A DNA stretch of 64,000 nucleotides from NCBI GenBank assembly GCA_032717465.1, contig JAVRFU010000122.1:32501-96500 (forward strand), in the 5' to 3' direction. Under the pieces are notes generated by a model. It was not told where the DNA came from. It saw only the letters and a program-made list of their open reading frames with translations, and searched no databases. Below, piece by piece: positions 1 through 10,927 of the stretch. Position 1 is the first letter of the stretch, and each line of letters begins with the position of its first letter. The position numbers were made by a program, and so were the translations under genes. This DNA comes from Coenobita brevimanus. Taxonomy: Eukaryota; Arthropoda; Malacostraca; Decapoda; Coenobitidae.

Positions 1-240
1 AGAAAGAGACAGACAGACAGACAGACAGATAAACAGAGAAGGAGGGAGAGAAGGGGAGGGAGGGAAGATTGGGGAGAAGAAAGAAGAGGAGGGAGGGAGG
101 GAGACAAGAAAAAGAAAGGAGGGAGGGAGAAGGGAGGAAGGAGGGGGGGAGAAGAGGAGGGAGGAGGGCGCAGGAGAAGGAAGGAAAGGGAGGGGAGGAG
201 GAGGAGGGTAGGGGGAAGGAAAGAAGGGAGAGAGGGAGGG
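1..240. repeat. Purine-rich low-complexity tract (GGGA/GGAA)
   Basis: Almost uninterrupted A/G on the plus strand, with GACA repeats at the start and then irregular GGGAGG/GGAAGG runs. There is no coding pattern. It is a degenerate polypurine tract of the triplex-prone type. Confidence 0.9.
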
Positions 241-348
241 GTTATTGAATGAGGAGTTTGACTGGGACAGGGAAGGTTTGGAGCCAGCAGATCCAGTTGT
301 TAGAATGACTATATTTGTAGTCGCCACGCTGTCAGTGCAAAATTTAAG

Positions 349-477
<129 letters not shown>

Positions 478-830
478 TTATAAGCCCAGCTACCCAGCTA
501 TGTGAAGTGGAACGGTCACTCTAATAAAAATTACGAATATTGGTCTGGTGTTCTCTATTTGAACTTGGCACATAATGAGAAATACAATTATATATAAAAA
601 AAAATAGCTTTCCATACATCTGACCGAAGTGTGTGTGATAAATGTTTCCTGCACACGATACGTGAAGGAGCGGTGACGGTATATGATCAAGCCTAAGGTG
701 GGGGGAGGGGAGGGGGGAGTGGCGGGGAAGACTTAAGACAAAGAACGAGAGAGAAGGGGGAGAGGGGGAGAGAAGCAAAGAGAAAGTTGTATAAATTTAA
801 AAAGAAAGAGTGAGTGAGAAAAGTAAATTC

Positions 831-833
<3 letters not shown>

Positions 834-885
<52 letters not shown>
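834..885. repeat. (AG)n microsatellite
   Basis: Perfect AG tract of about 50 bp in an A/G-rich neighbourhood (690-900). Confidence 0.95.
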
Positions 886-888
<3 letters not shown>

Positions 889-1309
889 CTGGGGGAAGTG
901 AAAAGGTAAGCACTGGAACCCAGAATTGTGCAGCGGACGACACTGGATTACAATGATGGTGAATATTTCCAATTTGAGAATGCAGTTCAATACGGTAATA
1001 ATTTATTCTAAAAATATAGTCCAAATCTTGGCCGTTGAAAGCGTGTGCGACGACAGTTTAGTCATGTTTACAGGACATGAGAAAATTTGTGTCTAATCAG
1101 TAACTGGCAGCTGGAGGTGGAGGGTGGGGGAGTTGGGGGCAAAAGGCGGGGTAGACTTGTTCGCGATTCCCCCCTTCCCTCTGTCCAGGGTAGAGGGGGG
1201 AAGGAAGGGGTAACCCCTGAGCAGAAATTAGTACGCGTGACTGTACCATTAAAGATACACAGAACTTAATCTCTATCTCATTTTCCATTCTCACTCAATT
1301 TATCCATTC

Positions 1310-1310
<1 letters not shown>

Positions 1311-1350
<40 letters not shown>
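1311..1350. repeat. (TA)n microsatellite
   Basis: Forty bases of perfect TA. The interval 890-1576 otherwise shows no gene or family that I recognise. Confidence 0.95.
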
Positions 1351-1353
<3 letters not shown>

Positions 1354-1576
1354 TCTGGCCCACTTGAATGACACAGAACTTACATTATTTCTTGCATTTT
1401 CCTGCTCACCAAATTTCTCCACTACACTAATGTACTAGACTACCAGATAAATACAGAACTTAAGCCACTTCCTGTATTTCCCTTTTTATCCAAGTCTACT
1501 TATAAACCACTTCCACTTATAAACAACTCATATTTGTTGAGATTTTAATGTTTTGTGTGGGCGAATGAGTTTCCCA

Positions 1577-1795
1577 GGCCCATATGCTAGCCGGTTAAGA
1601 AGCTCCGTAGCACCCTTCCCAGGTGATTAATTTTGCTTATTACCTCTTTTCGCCTACTTTTGTGCTGCTTACAATCTTCTCATACCACAATACTCAGCAT
1701 AAATAACGTACAAACGATATTAGCCAGTGGTATACAAAAATAAATCGCAAAGGAAGAGATGTTAGGGAGCTTCCTTATCCATCAAGAATACGGCC
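1577..1795. mobile_element. TIR family A, copy A1 (non-autonomous)
   Basis: The left end (GGCCC..TAGCCGGTTAAGAAGCTCC) and right end (GGAGCTTCCTT..AAGAATACGGCC) are imperfect reverse complements over about 60 bases. The spacer is about 100 bp and non-coding, and both inner TIR edges carry the ATAAATCGC/GTGATTAATTT motif. The same architecture recurs at 15038, 19713, 20166, 28042 and 37718. A1 shares its spacer start (TTGCTTATTAC) with A5 and A6, so it belongs to the second spacer subtype. No transposase is present, so I infer a MITE mobilised in trans; the superfamily is unknown. Confidence 0.8.
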
Positions 1796-2609
1796 CAATG
1801 TAACCTGGTGGGTTTGGTGCGCAGAGTAAAAGCCTCCTGTCTCAGCCTCAGCTCTATAAACACGCAACACAGGCTCTCAAACAAGCTGATCAATGTAGGA
1901 TTAGAAATATCAAAGGTAGAACTCCGTGGTGAAAGGACCACTTAAAACACATATAATACACTAATATTATTAACCTTTTGACTTCGCAGGGTTTCGCTAT
2001 GATCACTAAAATCTTCAAAGCTTATCCATAATAAAAATAAATCAATTTCAACATCCCAGTAAATGGGTTACAGATACTTTTTCTAACCCTCTGGTTACGG
2101 AAGGTTTGTCGGGGATGAATAAAATCGTATGTAGTTGGAAAGAATAAAATATCTAGCCTACACTGAAGCATCGCAGTGCTTGGGGTTAAATCGTTTAAAA
2201 GTAACGAACTGGATGGGATGGAGGAGAACTGATGGCAGAAAACGAATTATGAAAATGGATAAATTAATAGTGCAAACGTCTGAGTTTGAGATGGAGTGGA
2301 ATTAATGACTATAGGTGAATCTTCGTGACCTGGAAAAGATGATGAGTTTGGACGAATAAGTTGTGTTAATGCAGTCTGGAAGATGCAAAATAAGATATGG
2401 CATAAAATAACAGACATACATAGCTTTTGGCAGACATGGCAATGAAGCAACCAGCATCAGTTAACACACCAGGACACTCCCCGCCACCAACCGATGATGA
2501 TTCCAGGCAAAATGTCCTCTCTATATATTTACACTAACGCATAACTCTGACGTTCAAATCTGTTAAGTTATTTTGTGGGAATTTGCAGTGCGTAGGTAAC
2601 AATGGAACA

Positions 2610-2788
2610 TAATAATACTTGTGGTGCAGTGGAGCTTGTGTCAAGGAGTGAAGAGGCCCGGAGTGTTGACGAAAGAAACTCTCTGCTATAACCAAGAGTT
2701 GCCACAATTTCTTTTCGGTATTTAGCCACTTAACGTCTTCAAGTTTCAGCTGAGTTTATATATCCAGCACTCAAGCCAGCTCACGCTT

Positions 2789-2790
<2 letters not shown>
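2610..2790 (+). repeat. Dispersed repeat D, left module (copy D1)
   Basis: Shares an ordered series of words with 59115-59300: GGTGGTGCAGT, GAGTGTTGAC, AACCA(A/G)GAGTTGCC, GTATTTAG and CCAGCAC. The two segments are diverged paralogues. In this copy the module runs straight into the (CA)n tract at 2793. Confidence 0.7.

Positions 2791-2792
<2 letters not shown>

Positions 2793-2855
<63 letters not shown>
2793..2855. repeat. (CA)n microsatellite
   Basis: Perfect CA tract following module D. Confidence 0.97.
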
Positions 2856-2860
<5 letters not shown>

Positions 2861-3059
2861 TAACACTGGACATAAGTAATGTATGCTACTACGGCCTGAA
2901 ATCCATCCCTATACTACCAACTGGGCCACACACCTCACACTTCAACTCTTAAGCACTGATGCCCACTTTTTGTACTGTGAAATACGAATATCTCTTTCGT
3001 GAATGGCGTAATATGATCAACAAGTTTTCATTAGACGTGTCCGTGGAAGGAATGGAGAA

Positions 3060-3412
3060 TCTATGGCATTCGAATTAAAATTCATATATTCGACTTTTTC
3101 CCCTGCAGTAGGTGCGATTCAATCATATAACAATAATATTATCAGTTTCCTCTCCCATCACAAGGCCACCACCTCCCCCTGGGCTGCCACTTACCACCAC
3201 CCTCGTCTTAGTCATGAGAGACGTTTCAAACCGGAAAGTTGTCTAAATTTCACGGCTGGCTGGTTGAGAGAGAGAGAGAGAGGGGGGGGGGGGTCGGGAG
3301 TGAGTTATTAATATTAACCTGGTGGAGTGTGGACACATAGCGGCGTGAGGGGCTGAGTGGAAAATAAAGGCGGTCGACGTAACTGGGAAAATACCTTAAA
3401 GAAAACAATATA
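3060..3412 (+). repeat. Dispersed repeat D, right module (copy D1) with one minisatellite unit
   Basis: Paralogous to 59840-60958. It holds a single copy (3166-3205) of the CACCTCCCCCTGGGCTGCC unit, which is amplified about 20-fold in the other copy. Beyond the unit, both copies continue with GTCTAAATTTCACGGCTGGC, then GAGTGAGTTATTAATATTAAC, and then a GGAGTGTGGACA..GCGGCGTGAGGGG stretch. A short (GA)n/(G)n run at 3267-3292 is specific to this copy. There is no coding signal. Confidence 0.75.
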
Positions 3413-4867
3413 CGGAAACTGAGACATACAAAAAGAGAAGTAATGGCACAGAATGAAAGATACAGACTGCAGGACAAACCAAATAATACAGACTTGTTAT
3501 TGTACTCTAGGATTATATGAATGTAACTACAGTAGACCACAAGAAACTGGCCATTTCAGAAGGGCGCTCCCAGAGGTCTTTGTTAAGGTTATGTTGAAGG
3601 ATTGTTTGTGTTCTGACAGTAAGGTACATGAAGTGAGCAAGTGCGCTGTATGGGAATGGGGCTGCACTGTAGTGTGGGTACAAGGGACTGTCTGTGTTTG
3701 TGCTGAAGCAGGAAAGGGTAGTGACCACATCGCTGTCTGGTTGGGTGTACTCGTGTCTCTCTGGGAAGCATAACTTTTGAGGAGTCGATGTCTAGTGATG
3801 GATCATAAAGGATGCTGTTTGACTAGAGGTTCAGCATGCATGGTGGCTCTGTCTTTGTGTATGCGTTTATGAAGTGTAATAAAACAGAGAAGAATCTTAC
3901 TGATGCCTTTTGTGTAACGGTATGGTGCTGAGAGGCTGCAATATGGAGATGATGAATATTGAACTATAGCAACGAACTGTTTTTCACATTCATGTGATCC
4001 TTGACTTTAAGTAATTTTGTTTCATGATGCATATGATCTGTATTTGTAGTCTTTATGGATCTTGTTATTCTTAGGCCTTTGTTGTTTTCTTAAGCTTTTC
4101 CAAACTTATAGCGGCATAGAAAGGTGCTCAGCTTAAGCTTAAGTAATTCACCGTCATTCTTATAAATCGTCTGAAGACTTCAAAGATTCCTTCCGTTGTC
4201 TAAAGGCAGCGCCTGTGAGTGTTTTCAGGGCATTTACTTTGGAGGTGCTTTTACATTAATGTTGCTTGTACTAGGGGAACAGGCCGTGTCTACCCAACAT
4301 GTCTTAGAATTCTAGAATATCTTTCCAGTGGACTTGATTAGTTAGGGAGGGAGACTTTAGGCTATATTTGAGATTCATGACCATCCGGAGTAATAAGAGT
4401 GATAGCTGATGTGGTCTGTGAGACAGTCATTTTGGTTTGTCTAAGCCTGTGTTCTACATAGGATAGGTACTGCTGGAGCTGGCTTGCTGCTTACTCAGTT
4501 GAAGTGTTTTTGAAGTTACAGTCAAGCTTATCAGCACAAGACAATACTCTGTTACTGAAAGAGGGGGAATTGGCAGGTCGTAATGAAAAAACCTGAACAG
4601 TGATGGAGAAAGGAAGGAGTCCTGTGTGACACCAATGAACAGTATCTTGAATATGGAACTTTGGTAATGGTAGACTACCTTGTCTTCCTGAAAGGAGGAT
4701 GGTCTGGCAATTCTTACTGTTGTCTTCTATATCTGTGTTTACGAATTTGTTTACAAGGATACGTCATGGTCATTAGGTGGAGCTGTCTCTTACCCAAATA
4801 ATCTGAATTCAATCAGTCTGGAATGGTGTGCAGAGGTCGAGTGCTTGGGTTGGAATCATGTTGGATG
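3413..4867. other. Unassigned interval
   Basis: I see no conserved protein, RNA gene or repeat shared with the rest of the window. The open frame at 3453-3773 has no recognisable domain and is overlapped by antisense frames, so I do not call it a gene. Confidence 0.5.
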
Positions 4868-4993
4868 ATGACCGAGGGATGTAATAGATGATGTTCTTTA
4901 GAATTAATATTTCTTGGTTTTCGATGGTGTATGACCGAGGGATGTAACAGATGATGTTCTTTAGGATTAATATTTCTTGATTTTCGATGGTGT
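4868..4993 (+). repeat. 63-bp tandem duplication
   Basis: Two adjacent units (4868-4930 and 4931-4993) begin ATGACCGAGGGATGTAA and end TTTTCGATGGTGT, with only a few substitutions between them. It is a simple recent tandem duplication in non-coding DNA. Confidence 0.92.
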
Positions 4994-5375
4994 ACGAAGA
5001 AAAATATTGATCTACAGTATTTACTGAAGAGCCGACGGGTGGTTTATCTAGGCGATAATAACTGCTTTATTACAGATATAGGGGAGTACAGTGGGTGGCC
5101 TTCCAGTAATGTCGGAGATGTGTCCAGGAGGACAACCTGTCTGGACGTAAAACCAGACTGAATCCAGATGGAGAATCTACCCAGACGCACAAATGATTAA
5201 CTCACTACGCTTCCTCGAAAGGGGGATGGTGGGTTGCAGTGTCAGGGCAAACCCGCGCTCATGGAAACACTATATAGACCGGCAGGCAGAGATAAGTAAA
5301 GCCAGAAATATAGGCAGTAATAAATAAAGGCACACACTGGTTATCAGAGACAGTAACTGGTTTCTTCTGCAAGCG

Positions 5376-5378
<3 letters not shown>

Positions 5379-5440
<62 letters not shown>
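5379..5440. repeat. (CA)n microsatellite abutting an F2 LINE tail
   Basis: Perfect CA tract directly joined to the reverse-complemented CTATCTATATACC tail of the F2 fragment at 5441. Confidence 0.97.
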
Positions 5441-5444
<4 letters not shown>

Positions 5445-5590
5445 TATCTATATACCTAGGCTGCTTCCCCCAAGGAAAGGGAGGTAGCCGAGACAGGACG
5501 ACACACTCTCCATTTACTCATCCATTCAAACACATTCATTCGCATCTTAGCCTCCCCTGTGGCGGGGGGGACACAACCTGGCCGCACTAT
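5441..5590 (-). mobile_element. LINE family F2, 3' terminal fragment
   Basis: Reverse complement of the F2 3' UTR and tail seen at 24870-25011. Shared words include TAAGATGCGAATGAATGTG, GAATGGATGAGTAAATGGAG and CCTAGGTATATAGATAG. The element reads leftward and ends in the ATAG tail at 5441, which continues as a microsatellite. It is truncated at the hairpin junction near 5590. See the inverted 5' piece that follows. Confidence 0.85.
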
Positions 5591-5624
5591 GGGGTGGTAC
5601 TACTACTCTGCGGCCAGGTTGTGT
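5571..5624. repeat. Perfect 16-bp inverted repeat (hairpin) at the LINE rearrangement junction
   Basis: ACACAACCTGGCCGCA at 5571-5586 is the exact reverse complement of 5609-5624, with a 22-nt loop. It sits where a minus-strand F2 tail meets a plus-strand LINE 5' end. Confidence 0.9.
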
Positions 5625-5740
5625 TAGGAAGAATACTGCCACCGTATTCCCTGCGTGTCGTAAAAGGCGACTAAAAGGGGCGGGGTGAGGGGACTAGGGA
5701 CCCCCTCCTCTGTTTTTTAGTTCCTAAAAAGAGACAGACA
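5625..5740 (+). mobile_element. LINE 5'-leader fragment (F2/F1 type)
   Basis: GAATACTGCCACCGTATTCC followed by TGTCGTAAAAGGCGACTAAA corresponds to the 5' leader of family F1 at 7791-7840. It includes the GTCG-TAAAAGG-CGAC hairpin at 5657-5671. It is in the opposite orientation to the adjoining 3' tail, and everything between leader and tail (endonuclease and RT) is absent. Confidence 0.75.
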
Positions 5741-6370
5741 CACACACACACAGGCTATAAAGAGTCTATTCCCGTCAAAATATACGGACTTTCACACGCT
5801 AACACAACATTCGTTCCGCCTTTCAGAGGAGGGAGATGGAAGGTGACAGCTAACTCAAAAACAGGCCTCCAAACTGTGCTAATGGTCTGATTGTGAGGAC
5901 AAAAATGTCTCGTTTCTCCCCTCCAAAAACACTATGACATTAAACACGCTGCACAAATTTTTATGAACCAAGTCTACTCTATCAATCGCACCTCCCAAAC
6001 ACTAAAAAATAACAGTACGAGTCGGTGGTAAGGGAACTCCTCGCACAGTTATGAGCAAAATTTCATTGACAATCCTTTGCCAGCATTGTGTCCTGCCTTT
6101 CTTATTTGCCAGTTTTCCCCAAACGAAAGGGAGTATCCTCCCTTCCCATACTCTTTTGCTGTGTGCTTCCTACTGCTATCACGTAAGAATGGTTCACGTA
6201 ACACCTTCCGTTTGCCACTGCCGGAAGAGAAGTGACGGAGAATTTTTGCCCATGTATGTAAGTGTTCCAGATCAGAATGACTTGCTGCGTGCCGCCTCTA
6301 ACATTTATGTCACCACTTTAGTACTAACATAAAAAAATATAAAAAAATACTGCGTGACTTCAACCAGTAT
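5741..6370. other. Unassigned interval
   Basis: Nothing recognised apart from a short (CA)n at 5738-5752. The open frame at 6051-6332 has no recognisable domain. Confidence 0.5.
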
Positions 6371-6380
6371 CAGCAAACCT

Positions 6381-6732
6381 GGGGGAGGCGGTGGCAGAGC
6401 TGGTAGAGGTAGTCTACTATCCCAGTGGACGCAGGTTTAAAGCCTGGCTGGGGCCGGTAACCGTTTATGCTCTTCGGTTTCGTTCAGGCAGTCTTTACTG
6501 ATCTACCAGAGGACCGACTGACATGTCGTAAAAACACCCGCGCTAACACCTATACACCAGTCTTGTATGAGACAGTCCAAGCATGTATTGAATATAGACG
6601 GTGGATGTTAGCGCCGAAGTGGTGACATGCAAAGGTGTATGACATGTAGGAGGACTACTGGGCCTCGGGAGCAGGCTGTAAAGCCTATGCCCAGAGATGG
6701 ACAAATTAAAAAAAAAAAAAAAAAAAAAAAAA
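6381..6732 (+). mobile_element. tRNA-derived SINE, copy S1a
   Basis: The head carries box A-like TGGCAGAGCTGG (6392-6403) and a degenerate box B GGTTTAAAGCC (6433-6443). The body is shared with 16634-16966: TTTACTGATCTACCAGA, GACATGTCGTAAAAA, TTAGCGCCGAAGTGGTGACAT, TAGGAGGACTACTGGGCC and AAGCCTATGCCCAGAG. It ends in a 25-base poly(A) at 6708-6732, as expected for a retroposed pol III transcript. The length is about 350 bp. Confidence 0.85.
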
Positions 6733-7603
6733 GCCAGCCACAGAATTATCCTTAGTCGAGTGAATATAGTGGTGGACGTGAGGTGTGAAAAATCGGGTTC
6801 AAGGCACGAATGTTGGCGAGAATGTTTTGAACTGTCATACGGTTAATTCATCATTAACTGTTCTTTCATACAGCCTGAAGGTGCCTCAGGACGTAGGTGA
6901 GGCAGATCACAGACAGCGACTTGGACCAGCTGTAAGAAGTCTGTTAAAAGACGTCACTGGGGGGCACTGGAGGTGATACGGAGGGTGGAGGCTGGGGGGG
7001 GACAGGGTGGCTCGACAGATCAGTGAGACGCAGTAAAACACCAGGGCGTCCTTAGCGATGTAAGGTGTTGTAAATGGCGAAGGTAAATGGGTCCCGGAGG
7101 TGACAGGTCCGCGGTCACTCACGTAAATCCGCCCACCTGATCATTTAACAAGGCCGAAGTGTCAACGCCAATAGGTCATTTACTTATCAGACAGCGCCGC
7201 GCCTGGATTACTGTGGGAGAAGGAAGAGGATGCTTTAAGCTGTGGGTGTTGGAAAAATTAGAGTATACCAAAATTTGTGGGCTTAGAGGATTCCCTAAAT
7301 GACACAATCACGGATGGCTGGCACTTGCTTGAAACTTCCCTCTAGTCAATGTCGGTTTGGGGAAGCTGTATTAGCGTTTGTTGATATTTCCAATGAATTA
7401 TTATCATCGATGATGGGAAATAAGGATGCTTGATTGAATTTCCCTAAGTATGAAATAGGTCTAAAAACTAAGGATAAGAAAGGAAGGAGCGGTCAGGTAA
7501 AGCCCTGAGTTCCGGGGTATGTACCTGTGGTGGAGGATGTTTCCCTGGAACTATAATATAAACAAATTCATGGGTACAAACATAAGGAGGAACATGAGGG
7601 GAT
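6733..7603. other. Unassigned interval
   Basis: No gene, RNA or shared repeat was found. The frames at 6785-6976 and 6907-7122 are short and mutually antisense, with no recognisable domain. Confidence 0.5.
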
Positions 7604-7636
7604 TATGGTATGGTATGGTATGGTATGGTATGGTAT
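7604..7636. repeat. (TATGG)n microsatellite
   Basis: Six to seven perfect pentamer units. Confidence 0.95.
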
Positions 7637-7741
7637 GAGACCTGGCAGAGTCGAACTGCCTAGGTCTCTACACCAAAGGCTGGAGTTCATTTCCACCAGT
7701 TCATCTCCATGGTGGTGGTGGTGTAAACCTAAATATACTCG

Positions 7742-7833
7742 CCTCTCAGGCGAGAGGTCTCAGGCTACCCCCTGGGGGTAGGGGGGTTTTCAAGAATACT
7801 CCCCCAGTATCCCTGCTTGTCGTAAAAGGCGAC
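7742..7833 (+). promoter_or_regulatory. F1 5' leader with three stem-loops
   Basis: Three self-complementary elements occur in 92 bases: CCTCTC-AGGC-GAGAGG (7742-7757), the palindromic CTACCCCCTGGGGGTAG (7765-7781), and GTCG-TAAAAGG-CGAC (7819-7833). The last is conserved at 5657-5671 in another leader copy. I infer a structured internal promoter or RNA leader; no activity can be shown from sequence. Confidence 0.55.
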
Positions 7834-7957
7834 TAAAAGGGTTGGCGGAGGGTTAGTGCCCCTCCCCGGAAAACAACTAACTAAAAAAACAAACAAGAAG
7901 CCTCGGACAAGGACTGACCAAACGTTGACGACCCAGGACCGGACAAAGGACTTGGTA

Positions 7958-8797
7958 ATGTGTACATGGAATGTAAGAGGAGCGAATGATGAGGTGAAAG
8001 AGAGAGAGATTGTCCAGGTGCTTGAGGATGCGAAAGTGGATGTATGTGGAATAACTGAAACAAAATGGAGAGGAGAAAGTGTGAGAGAATGGGAGTATGG
8101 ATGGGGTATATGTGCAGGAGTAGATGAGAATGAGAGGGCAAAGGAAGGAGTGTGTATAGTTGTGAGTAAAAGATGGAAGAAGAGCATAAGACAGTATGGA
8201 TCAGTTGGGTCAAGGATTGTGTGGGTAAAGTTGAAAGTTGGAATACAAATGTGGGCGATTGTGTGTGTGTATGCGCCAACGCAAGATCGTGCTAGAAGAG
8301 TGAGAGAAGAGTTCTGGACAAATGTGGAAGTGTGCATGGAAAAGTTTGGAAGGAATGAGAGAGTGTTTTTGATCGGTGATATGAATGGTAAAGTTGGTAA
8401 TGTGAAGGTGGATGGAATAGTTGGTGAGTGGGGTGTGCCTGCTGAGATAGATGAGAATGGGAGTGCGTTAGTGGACATCTGTGCTGGGAGGGGGTTGGTA
8501 ATAGCCAATACCCTCTTCAGGCATAAAATGATCCACAGGTATTCATGGCGAGTGATGAGAAGGGTGGGTGGTGAACTGAATGAAAGGAAGGCAATGATTG
8601 ATTATGTGTGTGTGGATGAAAGGATGCGAAGATGTATATTGGATGCAAGAGTTTATAGAGGTTGGGGGAGTGGCCTTTCTGACCACTACTTGGTGGTGGC
8701 CAGAATTAGGATGCAAGTAAGATGGAGGAATAAGAAGAAGGGAAAGACGAGAGGAAGGAGTAGTTGCAAGGAGAGTGGAAAGGTTACAAGAGGATGA
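7958..8797 (+). pseudogene. F1 apurinic/apyrimidinic-type endonuclease domain (LINE N-terminal half)
   Basis: From the ATG at 7958 (the frame is open upstream to 7856 but without ATG) the product begins MCTWNVRG. This gives the catalytic Asn of the exonuclease-endonuclease-phosphatase fold within the first six residues. Next come ITETKW (metal-binding Glu), VYAPT, IGDMNGKVG (Asp and Asn) and, near the end, SDHYLV (the Asp-His pair). All expected active-site motifs are present. In non-LTR elements this domain nicks the target to prime reverse transcription. The frame is lost near 8757 and runs to a stop at 8797, while the homologous protein continues in another frame. F2 shares the GD(L/M)N and SDHYLV motifs. 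Confidence 0.85.
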
Positions 8798-9225
8798 GAA
8801 AAAGGCAGAGTATAAGAGAGAAGTGGAGGAACGATTGGGCAAATATGAATTGGAGCAGATGGGAGACGTGGAAGGTGTGTGTAAGATATTTACAGAAGAA
8901 ATATGTGCAGCATGTGATGTGGTGTGTGGAAGGAAGAGAAGACGGAGGGGTGCAAGGAACAGCGTGGTGGACTGAAGAGGTGAAACAGGCTGTGGCACAA
9001 AAGAAGAAAGCATACAATGAATGGATGAGAAATAGGGGCGTGGAAGAAGTTGAGAGGCAGAAGAGAGAGTTATATGTGGAAAGGAAGAGAGAGGTGAAAA
9101 GATTAGTAAGAGAGAGTAAGAAGAGAGTGGATCAGGAATTTGGAAGGAATTTGAGTGTAAAGTGGAGGGACTGTAAGAAAATGTTCTGGAGAGAAGTGAA
9201 AAAGAGTAAGACAGGGTGGAAGTGA
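8775..9225 (+). pseudogene. F1 linker between endonuclease and RT, frameshifted
   Basis: Two overlapping frames carry successive pieces that align with residues of about 165-303 of the intact F2 protein. The first runs 8775 to about 8960 (lysine/glutamate-rich, ..EKKAEYKREVEERL..). The second runs from about 8960 to 9225 (WWTEEVKQAVAQKKKAY.., ending KKMFWREVKK). Each break is consistent with a single-base indel. The region is very basic and probably a nucleic-acid-binding connector, as in relatives; that role is inferred. Confidence 0.75.
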
Positions 9226-9449
9226 AGTTAGCAGGGGAGTGAAAGATAAACATGGTAGATTACTAGTGGAGAAGGGAGAAAAAGTGAGCAGATGGAGAGA
9301 ACACTTTAAGGAATTGTTGAACGTAGAGGATGGAAGTAATGCAGTATAAGTGGCTGGGGAATGGCTGGGAGAAGGAGGAGGTGAGAAGACAGGTAGAAAT
9401 CAGTAGGATAGAGGTTGTGGAAGCAATGAAGAAAGTTAAATCGGGAAAG
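9226..9449 (+). pseudogene. F1 linker/RT N-terminal junction, multiple stops and shifts
   Basis: Fragments homologous to F2 (ELLNVED and KSGKAPGIDG-like pieces) occur in different frames, separated by stops. The last shift, near 9447, appears to be loss of one base just before the GIDGV motif. After that the RT frame stays open to 10927. Confidence 0.7.
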
Positions 9450-9466
9450 CCCCAGGAATTGATGGA

Positions 9467-10927
9467 GTGTGTGGTGAGATGCTGAAGCATGGGGGAGAGA
9501 TAGTAGTAGAATGGATGTGGAAGATGTGCAGATTGGCCTGGGAGGAAGGTAGAGTCCCGGAGGATTGGAAGTCAGGTATAATTATTCCCTTGTACAAAGG
9601 AAAAGGGGAAAAAGAAGTGTGTGGTAATCATAGGGGCATTTGTCTTCTTAGTATAATAGGAAAAGTGTATGGTAGGATACTTATAGACAGAGTTAGAGAA
9701 AGAACAGAGAAATTAGTTGGAGAAGAACAGGGAGGCTTTAGGAAGGGAAGAGGTTGTGTAGATCAGATATTCATTCTTAGATCTTTAGTGGAAAAGTTTC
9801 TAGAGAAGGGAAAGAAGTTGTATGCGGCTTTCATGGATTTGGAGAAAGCATATGACAGGGTGGATAGACAAGGATTGTGGAAAGTGTTAAGAATATATGG
9901 AGTAGATGGGAAGTTGTTGAATGCTGTGAAGAGTATGTATGATGGTGCTAAGGCTGCAGTGCGTGTGGATGGTGAACTAAGTGAATTTTCCTCTTTGAAA
10001 GTTGGTTTGAAACAGGGATGTGTCATGTCTCCATGGTTGTTCAATCTGTACATGGATGGGGTAATAAAAGAGGTACAAGGTAGGGTAGTGGATGTTGGAG
10101 TGGCCCTGGTGAGAGAGGATAGTGTTTGGAAACTCCCTGTACTGTTGTTTGCAGATGATACTGTGTTGTTGAGTGAAGATGAAGGGGAGCTGCAAGGCTT
10201 GGTGGATGAGTTTGAGAGAGTGTGTAAGAAACGGAACCTAAAGGTGAATGTAGGGAAGAGTAAAGTGATGGTCTTTGAGAGAGGTGAAGTCAGTGAATGT
10301 ACAGCGAGGTTGGATGGTGAGGAATTGGAAAATGTGAGTACGTTTAAGTATTTGGGTAGTGTGATGAGTAAGGATGGAGGTTTGGAGGGTGAAGTGCTTG
10401 AAAGGGTACAGCAGGGAAGAAAGGTTGCTGGTTCCTTGAAAGCAGTGATAAGAAACAGGGAAGTGAGCATGGAAGTAAAAAAGTTACTACATGACAGTAT
10501 TGTGATACCAACTCTAACGTACGGAAGTGAAGCTTGGACGTTGTTGGAAGGACACAAGTCAAGAGTGAGAGCAGTGGAAATGAGTTATTTAAGAGGAGCT
10601 TGTGGAGTCACGTGGAGAGACAGGCTGACGAATGAGGATATAAAGGAGCGTTGTGGTGTTGATGTGGATGTGATAGGAAGCGTTGTGAGGAACACACTGA
10701 GGTGGTTTGGCCATGTGGAGAGGATGGAGGGTGAAAGACTGACGAAGAGAGTGTATGTGAGTGAGGTGGAGGGTGGAAGAGGGAGGGGGAGACCGAGGAT
10801 GAGATGGAGGGATGGGGTGGAGAGGTATATGAGAGAGGGGGGTGTGAGTTGGGAGCAGGGTAGTGAAATGGCGGGGGACAGGGCGACTTGGAGGCGATTT
10901 GTTTGTGGCCACCCCAAACGGGATTGA
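9467..10927 (+). pseudogene. F1 reverse transcriptase with C-terminal region
   Basis: The open frame is 486 codons and starts at GTG, but homology continues upstream, so it is not a true start. Motifs by residue: YKGKG (43-47), EQGGFRKGRGCVDQ (87-100), motif A FMDLEKAYDRV (122-132, first catalytic Asp), motif B LKQGCVMSPWLF (181-192) and motif C FADDT (228-232, catalytic Asp pair). A C-terminal series follows: FKYLGS, TYGSEAW, LRWFGHVERM and GRGRPRMRWRDGV. All catalytic residues are intact and there is no internal stop. The frame is disconnected from the endonuclease by upstream lesions. The enzyme would copy element RNA at the nicked target (family knowledge). Confidence 0.9.

Noticed and set aside
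7765..8508. 247-codon antisense open frame across the F1 endonuclease
   Set aside because: It is the complement of a purine-rich LINE coding strand, Ser/Thr/Pro/His-rich with no domain. The same applies to antisense frames over 8543-9253, 9763-10557 and 10585-11001.
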